NCBI GenBank assembly: GCA_050289625.1
Contig: JBNKGC010000109.1
Span: 1 to 18,966, forward strand
Source: NIC37A-2 sp050289625
Lineage (GTDB): Bacteria; Myxococcota_A; Polyangia; Polyangiales; Polyangiaceae
Length of the DNA: 18,966 bases
Reading direction: 5' to 3'
This document shows positions 8,822 through 15,241 of this stretch, piece after piece. A program made the translations under genes and the position numbers. Under the pieces are notes generated by a model. It had not been told where the DNA came from and made no database searches. It saw only the letters and a list, made by a program, of their open reading frames with translations. Every line of letters begins with the position of its first letter. Positions within the stretch are counted from its first letter, which is position 1.

Positions 8822-8890
8822 ACGATGACGTTACTCCATGATGACGGCGCGCCTCTGTTCCGAGTGAGTGTGCCGAGGAGTAAGGAGCTT
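8822..8890. promoter_or_regulatory. Short divergent promoter region
   Basis: Only about 70 bp separate the minus-strand sigma/FecR unit from the plus-strand pentapeptide lipoprotein, so their promoters must overlap or lie inside the flanking coding ends. AAGGAG (8882-8887) is the ribosome site of the plus-strand gene. A GGAAC, resembling an ECF -35 core, reads leftward at 8861-8857, but no matching -10 is obvious. If the minus-strand gene starts further in, the region is longer. Confidence 0.45.
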
Positions 8891-9904
8891 ATGAAGTACA
8901 TCAAACTCGTTTGTTCATTGTCGACCTTTCTGTCTCTCGCAGCTTGTGGCGGCACACCGGGGAGCTTCACCAGTGACGGCGGTCCCACAACCGGAACAGG
9001 GGGAACACCTGGTACCGGCATTCCCGGGGACAACTCCGCCGGTATCATGCCCGGCGACAATGTGAGCGGCGAAGATCTATCCGCCGTCGACTTGTCGACC
9101 TCGGACCTCACTGGTGTCACAGGCACCCACCTCGAGGCGTGTCCTGCTGACCTTCCCGCAGGGTGGCAGTGTGTGAACCTGATGGACACTGGACTCACCC
9201 TCGTGGGACCCGGAGCCGACCTCTCTGATTTCAACCTTCGAGAAAGCAGCCTCGACGGGGTCGTTCTCGACGGAGCGAACCTGTCCGACACCACGCTCGA
9301 AGACTCTTCACTGCAAGGAGCTTCTTTTGTGGATGCCAACTTGAACGACGCCAATCTTGAACAGACCAATCTGGATGGCGCCAACTTCAACGGTGCCAAT
9401 CTACATGAGGCCAACCTCGAAGGTGCGAACCTCGACAGCGCAAGCTTCATTGGGACTGACTTGAGTGGAGCCGATCTCAGCGGAGCCGATCTCAGTGGTG
9501 TGGACCTATCCACCGCCAAGCTAAACGGCGTGGACGCGACGAACCTCGACGCATGCCCCGTGGCACTCCCAGAAGAATGGCGGTGTATCAACAATAATCT
9601 CGTGGGTCCTGGGGCAAAGCTCGAGGGGGCTTATCTGGCAGACGCCGACCTGAGCGGTATGAACCTCGAGGGTACGGACTTCTCAGACGCCAACCTCGAA
9701 GGAACCAACTTCTCAGACGCCAATCTCACCGAGGCGAAGTTGGTGGATGCCAATCTGCAGAACGCGAGCTTCGAGGATGCGAACCTGACCAAAGCAAACC
9801 TCGAAAATGCCGAATCCAACAGTGATACCGTTTTTGACGGCGCCACGTTCAACGAAACAATCTGCCCCAATGGGGACAGGTCAGGAGACAGCGGCTGCTT
9901 CTAA
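8891..9904 (+). CDS. Pentapeptide-repeat lipoprotein A
   Basis: This 337-residue protein has a lipoprotein signal (MKYIKLV..., SLAAC with C19), a Gly/Thr linker, then blocks of A(D/N)Lxx pentapeptides such as ANLHEANLEGANLDSAS and GADLSGADLSGVDLS. Such repeats fold as a right-handed quadrilateral beta-helix. Two Cys-paired inserts interrupt the blocks: CPADLPAGWQC and CPVALPEEWRC, each followed by (L)VGPGAxL. The tail ends TICPNGDRSGDSGCF, matching the tail of the next gene's product. ATG 8891 is chosen over the longer frame because it follows AAGGAG and starts a clean signal peptide; the 69 residues upstream are not secretory. The lipobox predicts an envelope location. Function is unknown; pentapeptide proteins often act as binding scaffolds. 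It is a tandem paralog of the following gene. Confidence 0.9.
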   Translation: MKYIKLVCSLSTFLSLAACGGTPGSFTSDGGPTTGTGGTPGTGIPGDNSAGIMPGDNVSGEDLSAVDLSTSDLTGVTGTHLEACPADLPAGWQCVNLMDTGLTLVGPGADLSDFNLRESSLDGVVLDGANLSDTTLEDSSLQGASFVDANLNDANLEQTNLDGANFNGANLHEANLEGANLDSASFIGTDLSGADLSGADLSGVDLSTAKLNGVDATNLDACPVALPEEWRCINNNLVGPGAKLEGAYLADADLSGMNLEGTDFSDANLEGTNFSDANLTEAKLVDANLQNASFEDANLTKANLENAESNSDTVFDGATFNETICPNGDRSGDSGCF

Positions 9905-10103
9905 CGGCAGCAGAGCTAAGCCTCCCGCCTGTCGCCGATAAGGCAACAGTGCGCTTTCTTTGGTTGTTCTTTCCTGAAACTTTGCGCCCCTCCATCCCTG
10001 ACACTTCACACCCATCGCTACGCATTTTGCGACATCGCGACGCATTTTGGGAACTGTGTGACAGCTTCAGGATGGCGGGCAACACCCGAATAGGTTGCTT
10101 TCA
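9905..10103 (+). promoter_or_regulatory. Intergenic promoter region of lipoprotein B
   Basis: About 200 bp without a gene separate the two pentapeptide lipoproteins, enough for an independent promoter. It contains a 10-bp direct repeat (10020-10049). GGGAAC lies immediately after the second copy; it resembles an ECF -35 core, but I cannot identify a matching -10. No strong terminator for the upstream gene is visible. Confidence 0.45.
10020..10049 (+). repeat. Direct repeat ACGCATTTTG x2, 20-bp period
   Basis: ACGCATTTTG occurs at 10020-10029 and 10040-10049, start-to-start 20 bp, close to two helical turns. The spacer is CGACATCGCG. The pair sits 54-84 bp upstream of the ATG of lipoprotein B, where an activator or repressor dimer could bind the same DNA face. 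It is AT-richer than its surroundings. Confidence 0.6.
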
Positions 10104-11963
10104 ATGATCAAGCCTCGAATATTAGTAATTGGTGTAGGGCTCTGCGGCATCACAGCCGGGGGTTGTGGAGGAAGTGATTCCTCCAACGGTTCTGGCGCGT
10201 CCGGCCATTTCGTCATCGACAGCCAGGTAGAGCCTACTGGTGACAACTGTGCGGTAGGCGGCATTGCTCTCGTCAGCGGTGTGGACAAAAATGGCGACGG
10301 AGCGCTCACGGGCGACGAGGTCTCGAACATCGAGTACGTCTGCAGCGCGCCGCAGGAACTCATCGACACGGTCGATCTGAAAGTCGGGGACGCCAACTGC
10401 CCCACCGGCGGGGTGAAGATCGTTCGCGGCACCGACGTTGACGGGGATGGCATGCTCGCCGCAGATGAAGTCGACAGTGAAAGCTTCGTTTGTCAGGGAG
10501 GTTCAGCGACTGGGGCCGGGGACACGGGCGGATGCGCTGTCCCAGCACGTTGGGACACCAATGTCGGGTCCTGTGTCGTGGACACCAATTGGGTCGACGC
10601 AGAATTGTCTGGAGCTGCGCTCGCCAGTTCCTACTTTGCGGGGGTAGACTTCTCTGGTGCCGATCTGACGAATGCAGATCTGAGCTGGAGCCAACTTCGA
10701 GGCGCCAACCTCACGGGAGCCGATCTCAGCGGGGCGGATCTCGAGGGGGCAGACTTGTCTGGCGCGACTCTGACCGAAATCACGGCAACCCAACTGGTCA
10801 ACTGCCCGGCGGACTTGCCCTCCGGATGGGACTGTATGGACCTGGGCGCCGCCGGAAACACCTTCGTGGGACCCGGCCGGAACCTCAGTGGGCTGGATTT
10901 GACTGGCGCCGATCTCGGCAGTGCGAACCTCGACAACATCCAGGCGACGGATCTCCTCGGTTGTCCCGAGAGCCTGCCGAGCGGGTGGGAATGTCGGGAG
11001 CTGCCTCAGACCGGTCGGACCCTCGTCGGCCCAGGTGCCAACCTGAGCGGTCTCGACCTCTCCGGTGCAGATCTTTCCGACCTCCGACTCGATGGCGCCG
11101 ATCTGTCCGGTTCGAATCTCACGGCGGCCGATCTCTCCGGATCTCGTCTTCAGGACGCCGTACTCGATGGTGCGGTGTTGAACGATGCAAACCTCGTGGG
11201 CGCCGACCTACAGGACGCCTCCGTGGACGGTGTTTCCTTTGTGGGCGCGAATCTCTCGCAAGCCGATCTCGACGGTGTTCGGTTCGATAGTTCGAATAAT
11301 CTAACAGCCGTGCGCTCCGTGGATATTCGGGACTGCCCCGCCGACCTGCCGAACAATTGGGACTGCGTGCGCGACGCCAACAATGACCGCGTCCTGGTCG
11401 GTCCGGGCGCGGATTTGAGCGGAGTGGACTTCTCGGGAGTAGACCTGAGTGGACTGAACTTCACGAATGCCGATCTGAGCGGCGCCGATCTGTCCAACAC
11501 GGACATGAGCAACGTGAAGGTGGGCGGAGCGGTCTTCAGCAACGTCGACCTCTCTCGGGCAGACCTGAACAACGTCGACATGAGCGCTGTGACTAGCCTG
11601 CTCGGGGCACGGGGAAGGAATGTCCAGAACTGCCCGGACGCCATGCCCACGGGTTGGGACTGCATCCAGGACGGCAACGGAGACGACAGTCTCATCGGTC
11701 CGGGCGCGGACATGAGTGGAATGGACTTCTCCGGCGTGAACCTGAGCGGCTTCGACCTGTCCATGGCAGACATGACCGGCACCGATCTCTCGGGGTCCAA
11801 CCTGAACGACACTGATCTGTCGGGAGCTGATCTCACCAACGCCAATCTGGACGGGGTCACCACCAATGCGGGCACCAACTTCTCTGGAGTTACCTACAGC
11901 AACACGACATGCTCGGATGGCTCGAACTCAGACGACGTCTCGAACGGCGGGGTCTGCCCCTAA
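10104..11963 (+). CDS. Pentapeptide-repeat lipoprotein B with EF-hand-like modules
   Basis: This 619-residue predicted lipoprotein has a signal MIKPRILVIGVGLC... and C21 after TAGG. Residues ~35-135 hold two similar ~45-residue modules, each with a Cys pair and a canonical 12-residue EF-hand loop (DKNGDGALTGDE; DVDGDGMLAADE), so calcium binding is likely. They resemble a family annotated as DUF7151 (from memory). The rest is pentapeptide blocks split by four Cys-paired inserts: CPADLPSGWDC, CPESLPSGWEC, CPADLPNNWDC and CPDAMPTGWDC, each followed by a (V/I)GPG-type motif. The tail TTCSDGSNSDD...GGVC matches lipoprotein A. ATG 10104 fits the signal peptide; an in-frame TTG three codons earlier is possible. 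Ribosome site is weak (AGG). It is probably an envelope protein; function unknown. Confidence 0.9.
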   Translation: MIKPRILVIGVGLCGITAGGCGGSDSSNGSGASGHFVIDSQVEPTGDNCAVGGIALVSGVDKNGDGALTGDEVSNIEYVCSAPQELIDTVDLKVGDANCPTGGVKIVRGTDVDGDGMLAADEVDSESFVCQGGSATGAGDTGGCAVPARWDTNVGSCVVDTNWVDAELSGAALASSYFAGVDFSGADLTNADLSWSQLRGANLTGADLSGADLEGADLSGATLTEITATQLVNCPADLPSGWDCMDLGAAGNTFVGPGRNLSGLDLTGADLGSANLDNIQATDLLGCPESLPSGWECRELPQTGRTLVGPGANLSGLDLSGADLSDLRLDGADLSGSNLTAADLSGSRLQDAVLDGAVLNDANLVGADLQDASVDGVSFVGANLSQADLDGVRFDSSNNLTAVRSVDIRDCPADLPNNWDCVRDANNDRVLVGPGADLSGVDFSGVDLSGLNFTNADLSGADLSNTDMSNVKVGGAVFSNVDLSRADLNNVDMSAVTSLLGARGRNVQNCPDAMPTGWDCIQDGNGDDSLIGPGADMSGMDFSGVNLSGFDLSMADMTGTDLSGSNLNDTDLSGADLTNANLDGVTTNAGTNFSGVTYSNTTCSDGSNSDDVSNGGVCP

Positions 11964-11994
11964 CAGGGTGCTGAAAAGTCCTTTCAGCACCCTG
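11964..11994 (+). terminator. 13-bp perfect hairpin after lipoprotein B
   Basis: CAGGGTGCTGAAA (11964-11976), loop AGTCC, then TTTCAGCACCCTG (11982-11994). It begins on the base after the TAA stop, so it may stabilise or end the mRNA. It lacks a following T-run, so it is not a textbook intrinsic terminator; it could equally be an element end. Confidence 0.5.
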
Positions 11995-12030
11995 CGGTGC
12001 TGAAAGGCGCCGTATGGGCGAGCGTGTCCG

Positions 12031-12066
12031 GATCGCAAACCCCACGAAAGCGAGGGGTTTGCGATC
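12031..12066. repeat. 13-bp perfect inverted repeat
   Basis: GATCGCAAACCCC (12031-12043) and GGGGTTTGCGATC (12054-12066) flank a 10-nt loop. No T-run follows on either strand. It lies between two convergent genes and may serve as a bidirectional transcription end or as part of a dispersed repeat. Confidence 0.7.
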
Positions 12067-12194
12067 TCGCCGGTTGGGTCTCGGACGCGCGAGGTCCTCG
12101 ACCTGTGTTTCTCGGGAGCTTGAGCGCGTTCCTGGTGGGTTCCTTGGCGGGGTCGCAAGTGGTTTCCGCCAGGCCCACCACGGAGGAGCATGCC

Positions 12195-12722
12195 TCAGTC
12201 GTCGTCGTCGTCGTCGTCCCGTTGCGGATCCACCATCAGGCGTGATGCTGGCCTGGCTCCAGCGGATACTGCATAGGCACTGGCAGCGTCGTGGCGATAG
12301 ACGAGATCGCCACCTGCTTCCCCCGTGCGGTAGCCCAGCCCCAACACGACGACGGTTCCCAAGGTCGCGGCCGCGGCAACGGGCAGACCGGCTTTTCGGC
12401 GACCAGCAACCAGACCCACCAGCATCATGCCGAGAACGCCAGCACTAACCCAGACGAAGATCTCGGCAGCCTCCTCGTGCTCCTCGATCGCGACTTCGGG
12501 TACGACCTGCTCCACACGATCCTCTTCGGATTCGCCGGTCTGAAGTGCGAGGATGCCCGAACCGAGGAGCACGGCCTGGAGCGCCACGGCCAGCGCCCAG
12601 CTTCGGGGCGGGAGCCAGTTTCTCCACCAAGCCAGAAGAATCGCCCCGGCAATGAGTGGCATCAACACGCCCAGCGCGACGGGAATGTGTACGATTTTTG
12701 GATGAAAGAACAGCGTGTCCAT
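12195..12722 (-). CDS. DUF2231-like membrane protein with poly-Asp tail
   Basis: This 175-residue protein has four hydrophobic segments: IVHIPVALGVLMPLIAGAIL, SWALAVALQAVLLGSGILAL, IFVWVSAGVLGMMLVGLVAG and PVAAAATLGTVVVLGLGY. The opening HPKIVHIPVAL and the loop TGESEEDRVEQVV...IEEHEEAAE match the DUF2231 pattern of an early HP..VH.P motif and a conserved acidic/His loop between spans 2 and 3. Family function is unsettled; a redox or heme-linked role has been suggested for some members. ATG 12722 has GAAGGA about 8 nt upstream; an upstream TTG at 12755 is less likely. The C-terminus ends in seven Asp residues encoded by a trinucleotide run. It is divergent from the LuxR-type regulator at 12818, a plausible regulator of this gene. 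Confidence 0.8.
   Translation of the reverse strand: MDTLFFHPKIVHIPVALGVLMPLIAGAILLAWWRNWLPPRSWALAVALQAVLLGSGILALQTGESEEDRVEQVVPEVAIEEHEEAAEIFVWVSAGVLGMMLVGLVAGRRKAGLPVAAAATLGTVVVLGLGYRTGEAGGDLVYRHDAASAYAVSAGARPASRLMVDPQRDDDDDDD
12198..12218. repeat. (GTC)7 microsatellite
   Basis: Seven GTC units on the plus strand encode seven Asp codons (GAC) at the extreme C-terminus of the minus-strand DUF2231-like protein, directly before its TGA. Unit loss or gain would change only the acidic tail length. Confidence 0.9.
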
Positions 12723-12817
12723 GATGAGTCCTTCGGCGAGTGCCTCCAAGGTCAAGATGGCGTCCGAGGCCGCTGCGGTCTATCCTACGTGCGTGCGACC
12801 TGAGGAATTTCGGACAC
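12723..12817. promoter_or_regulatory. Divergent promoter region of DUF2231-like and LuxR-type genes
   Basis: About 95 bp separate the two divergent start codons. It holds GAAGGA for the leftward gene and GAGGAA (12802-12807) for the rightward gene. No clear operator palindrome is seen. Confidence 0.45.
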
Positions 12818-13375
12818 TTGGACGACCCTGACTTCACATCCGAGCGACCACTGCTCGGGACGACGTTGTCCGCTTTCGTGCTGACGGCATGCCTCGCGGC
12901 CATTGATCTGGCGTCCGATCTCAGAGAAGGGACTACCGCCGGGCACGTACTCGTTGAGGGGACGATTCTGATCGTCGGGTTTCTCGGGGCTGCGCTGGTC
13001 GCCAGCAAGCTCATTGCGGTGTCGCGCCTTGCCGCGGTCGCGTCGGCAGAAGCAAAATCCCTGGCAGGCGAGCTTGCCAAGAGGACCGCCGAGGCCGAGC
13101 GGTGGCGCGGCGAGGCCAGGAATCTCATGCGCGGGCTAAGCCACGCCATCGACGAGCAGTTCGATCGGTGGCAGCTCTCGCCCGCCGAAAAGGAAGTTGG
13201 TTTGTTGCTCTTGAAGGGGCTCAGTCACAAGGAGATCGCCCAGGCGCGTCGTGTCACCGAAGCCACCGCGCGGCAACAAGCCCGAGCGGCCTACAAGAAG
13301 GCGGGGTTGTCCGGGCGGCACGACCTGGCTGCTTTCTTCCTGGAGGATCTCATACTGCCCACGAGCGACCGATAG
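12818..13375 (+). CDS. Membrane-tethered LuxR-type helix-turn-helix regulator
   Basis: This 185-residue protein has two predicted membrane spans near the N-terminus (LLGTTLSAFVLTACLAAIDL and VEGTILIVGFLGAALVAS). A charged coiled-coil-like helix follows (SAEAKSLAGELAKRTAEAER), then a C-terminal LuxR/GerE helix-turn-helix (LSPAEKEVGLLLLKGLSHKEIA, TEATARQQARAAYKKAGLSGR). No receiver or autoinducer domain is present, so the membrane part may be the sensor. It probably controls its own region, including the divergent DUF2231-like gene. I chose TTG 12818 because GAGGAA lies about 10 nt upstream and earlier in-frame codons (from GTG 12740) encode an Arg/Pro-rich stretch overlapping the neighbour. 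The start remains uncertain. Confidence 0.82.
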   Translation: MDDPDFTSERPLLGTTLSAFVLTACLAAIDLASDLREGTTAGHVLVEGTILIVGFLGAALVASKLIAVSRLAAVASAEAKSLAGELAKRTAEAERWRGEARNLMRGLSHAIDEQFDRWQLSPAEKEVGLLLLKGLSHKEIAQARRVTEATARQQARAAYKKAGLSGRHDLAAFFLEDLILPTSDR

Positions 13376-13586
13376 CGGAGCGGACATCAGACGCTCGCGG
13401 GCGCTCAATGCCTTGGCAGCGCGGCGCAACGGAGCTGACAGCGCGATCGAGGAGGCGACAAGGCACGCGGAAAGGCCTACCGCCGCTCTCGTCGCGCCAC
13501 CGTCTTCGACTCCCCCCAGGCCGGCTGGCCATCTTACGGATCTCGTCGCATGATGCAGGCACTTGCCTTTGCCCACCTGCCTTCCC
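13376..13586 (+). other. Intergenic region upstream of GH8 gene
   Basis: About 210 bp with no supported gene; frames here are fragments of longer shadow ORFs. It should contain the promoter for the glycoside hydrolase. I see no hairpin or operator that I would defend. Confidence 0.4.
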
Positions 13587-14855
13587 ATGACGACTCGCCG
13601 TGCCCTTGTCCTCGCCCTCTCCACTTCTTTCCTTTCAGCGACGGTCGCCTGCTCCTCCGAGCCCGACCAGGGTTCTGCGGGCGCTGCTGCTACGGGCGGC
13701 GCCGCTGCTACGGGCGGCGCCGCTGCTGCGGGCGGCGCCGCTGCTGCGGGCGGCGCCGCTGCTGCGGGAGGCGCTGCTGCTACGGGCGGCGCCGCTGCTG
13801 CGGGCGGCACAGACGCCTCGACCGGTGGTGGTGGCGTCACCTACACGCCTTCCGGCTCGACTTGCGCGACCTTCGGGGCGCAGTCGCTAGATGACGCCTT
13901 TGCTGCGCTCTACGAGCAATGGAAGACGAGCCAAGTCGAGACCTGCGGCGACGGCGCGCGGGTGAAGGGCTGTCCAGCTGCAGACGCCCAGGCCACGTGC
14001 TCGGAGGCCCAGGCCTACGGAATGCTACTCGCCGTCGGCGCGGAGGACCGAACCACCTTCGATCAGCTGAACACCTACCGCCTGCAAATGCTGCAGCAGA
14101 GCAGCACCGCAGACAAATCCCTCATGCCTTGGGCCATTTGGACCCCCAAGGCCTGCCCGCCTGTGGCCGAAGGGGGAGATCGCAACTCGGCGACGGACGC
14201 AGATCTCGATGCAGCCATGGCGCTGCTCCAAGCTAAAGCACTATGGGGTGACGAGGCCTATGAAACCCAGGCCCTCACGACCTTGAGCTCGGTCCTCGCC
14301 CTCGAAGTGACCGGGAGCGACGCGTCCACGCGCTTGCTTCCGGGTAACCAGGAGGGCGATCTACGTGACTACGTCGCGTACTACACGCCGGCCTACTTCC
14401 AGGTGTTTGCTGAAGTGACCGGCCAGGGCAGGTGGATGGAGCTCACGGACGCCTACTACACGCGATTGCTCGCCCAGCAGTGCGCGTCCAACGGGCAGAT
14501 CTACGACGACTTCCAGTACCCCGGCGAATGCAAGTTCTGGTACGACTCGTGCCGCGTCCCCTGGCGCGTCGCTCTCGACTACGCGTGGCATGGCGATAGC
14601 CGCGCCAAGCAGTTCCTCGACGAGCTCGCGGACCACGTCGGCATAGATCCCACTTCGGTCTCCGACCAACAGAACAGCGCCTTCGTGGGCGGCGCGGTGC
14701 TCTCTGCCCTGTCGAACGACGACTCAGCGCGCATGCAGGCCCTGTGCAACGCCTGGGCCAATGCGAGCAGTCTCGACGATTCCCCCTACTTCCAAAAGAC
14801 GCTCAAGCTCCTCTACTTGATGGTGGCCGGCGGCAAGTTCTTCCGCCCCCTTTGA
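13587..14855 (+). CDS. Secreted GH8-family glycoside hydrolase (predicted lipoprotein)
   Basis: This 422-residue protein has a signal sequence with a TVAC lipobox (C22), an Ala/Gly/Thr hexapeptide linker (~31-75), then a ~330-residue (alpha/alpha)6 GH8-like domain. Characteristic motifs are CSEAQAYGMLLAV, with E140 as the expected general acid; NSATDADLDAAMALLQA, with D204/D206 in the substrate-binding position; and WYDSCRVPWRVALDYAW, whose D320 aligns with the base of BcsZ-type GH8 enzymes. All key positions look intact. GH8 enzymes cleave beta-1,4-glucans, mixed glucans, xylan or chitosan; the substrate cannot be told from sequence alone. No cellulose synthase genes are nearby, so it is more likely a degradative than a biosynthetic enzyme. 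ATG 13587 starts the signal peptide; no good ribosome site is visible, and an in-frame TTG at 13563 is possible. Confidence 0.9.
   Translation: MTTRRALVLALSTSFLSATVACSSEPDQGSAGAAATGGAAATGGAAAAGGAAAAGGAAAAGGAAATGGAAAAGGTDASTGGGGVTYTPSGSTCATFGAQSLDDAFAALYEQWKTSQVETCGDGARVKGCPAADAQATCSEAQAYGMLLAVGAEDRTTFDQLNTYRLQMLQQSSTADKSLMPWAIWTPKACPPVAEGGDRNSATDADLDAAMALLQAKALWGDEAYETQALTTLSSVLALEVTGSDASTRLLPGNQEGDLRDYVAYYTPAYFQVFAEVTGQGRWMELTDAYYTRLLAQQCASNGQIYDDFQYPGECKFWYDSCRVPWRVALDYAWHGDSRAKQFLDELADHVGIDPTSVSDQQNSAFVGGAVLSALSNDDSARMQALCNAWANASSLDDSPYFQKTLKLLYLMVAGGKFFRPL
13681..13806. repeat. 18-bp tandem repeat x7 in GH8 linker
   Basis: Seven near-identical 18-bp units (consensus GCGCCGCTGCTGCGGGCG) encode hexapeptides of the form AAA(A/T)GG between the lipobox and the catalytic domain. 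Units differ at only a few bases, which suggests recent expansion. The period is a multiple of three, so changes in copy number alter linker length without breaking the frame. Confidence 0.95.
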
Positions 14856-14931
14856 CGGGACGGCAGCATTCAACCCGCCTGGCGAACCCAAACCCGCGGC
14901 TTCTGGACTTCTCTTCTCGGACTTTCCAGGT

Positions 14932-15226
14932 TTATCTTCCCTTGCCGCCGAAGACGAGTTCGGCCTTGATGCGGGCCACGATCCCGGGAAACTCGGGAAC
15001 GGTTCCGACCCGACGAATCGGGCGGGTCCGTCGGTGTGGCGGCGGGGGTTGGTTTCGCGTCGGGAGCTGGTACGGCGACGGGAGCTGGTGCAGCGACAGG
15101 CGCGGCGGCGGGGGCCGCTGCAGGTGAGGCAGACTCGCTCTCGGGATCCGACGAAGCTCCGGGAGCGGGTCGGCAGGAAACCAACGACAGGGCGCAGAAG
15201 AGAAGGCTAGCGAGGGGACGCGGCAC
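14932..15226 (-). pseudogene. Short Ala/Pro-rich lipoprotein, apparently frameshifted
   Basis: GTG 15226, with AAGG about 7 nt upstream, opens a lipoprotein signal (ASLLFCALSLVSC, C18) and an Ala/Pro/Val-rich stretch to about 15030. Beyond that this frame becomes Arg-rich with poor third-position GC and runs on to 14870. The frame one base further on has high third-position GC and gives VGTVPEFPGIVARIKAELV before a stop at 14932. The two pieces fit one ~97-residue protein broken by a one-base gain or two-base loss near 15000-15040. It could be a true mutation, a sequencing error in GC-rich repeats, or programmed shifting (least likely). It follows the small gene's stop by 15 nt. Function unknown. 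Confidence 0.5.
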
Positions 15227-15241
15227 GGCCTGACCTTGGCA

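Larger units (their letters stand above)
11964..12194. repeat. Intergenic element with two strong inverted repeats
   Basis: The region between lipoprotein B and the convergent DUF2231-like gene holds two perfect 13-bp-stem inverted repeats (11964-11994 and 12031-12066) and a third copy of GGTGCTGAAA (11996-12005). Several overlapping frames are open, but none has a start with a ribosome site or a protein-like composition. The compact structure, beginning on the base after a stop codon, looks like a dispersed palindromic element (REP or MITE-like) rather than a gene. Only a genome-wide search can show whether it is repeated. Confidence 0.5.

Noticed and set aside
8704..9594. 296-codon minus-strand frame with regular Ser/Arg/Ala/Pro/Leu repeats
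   Set aside because: It is the complement of the pentapeptide codons of lipoprotein A; the periodicity is inherited from the real gene. The same holds for 11150-11878 under lipoprotein B.
11997..12448. Small overlapping frames in the intergenic element
   Set aside because: They run through inverted repeats and into the DUF2231-like gene antisense; no ribosome site or family.
13681..13806. Possible CRISPR-like array
   Set aside because: Units are 18 bp, contiguous and without spacers, and they encode an in-frame hexapeptide linker.
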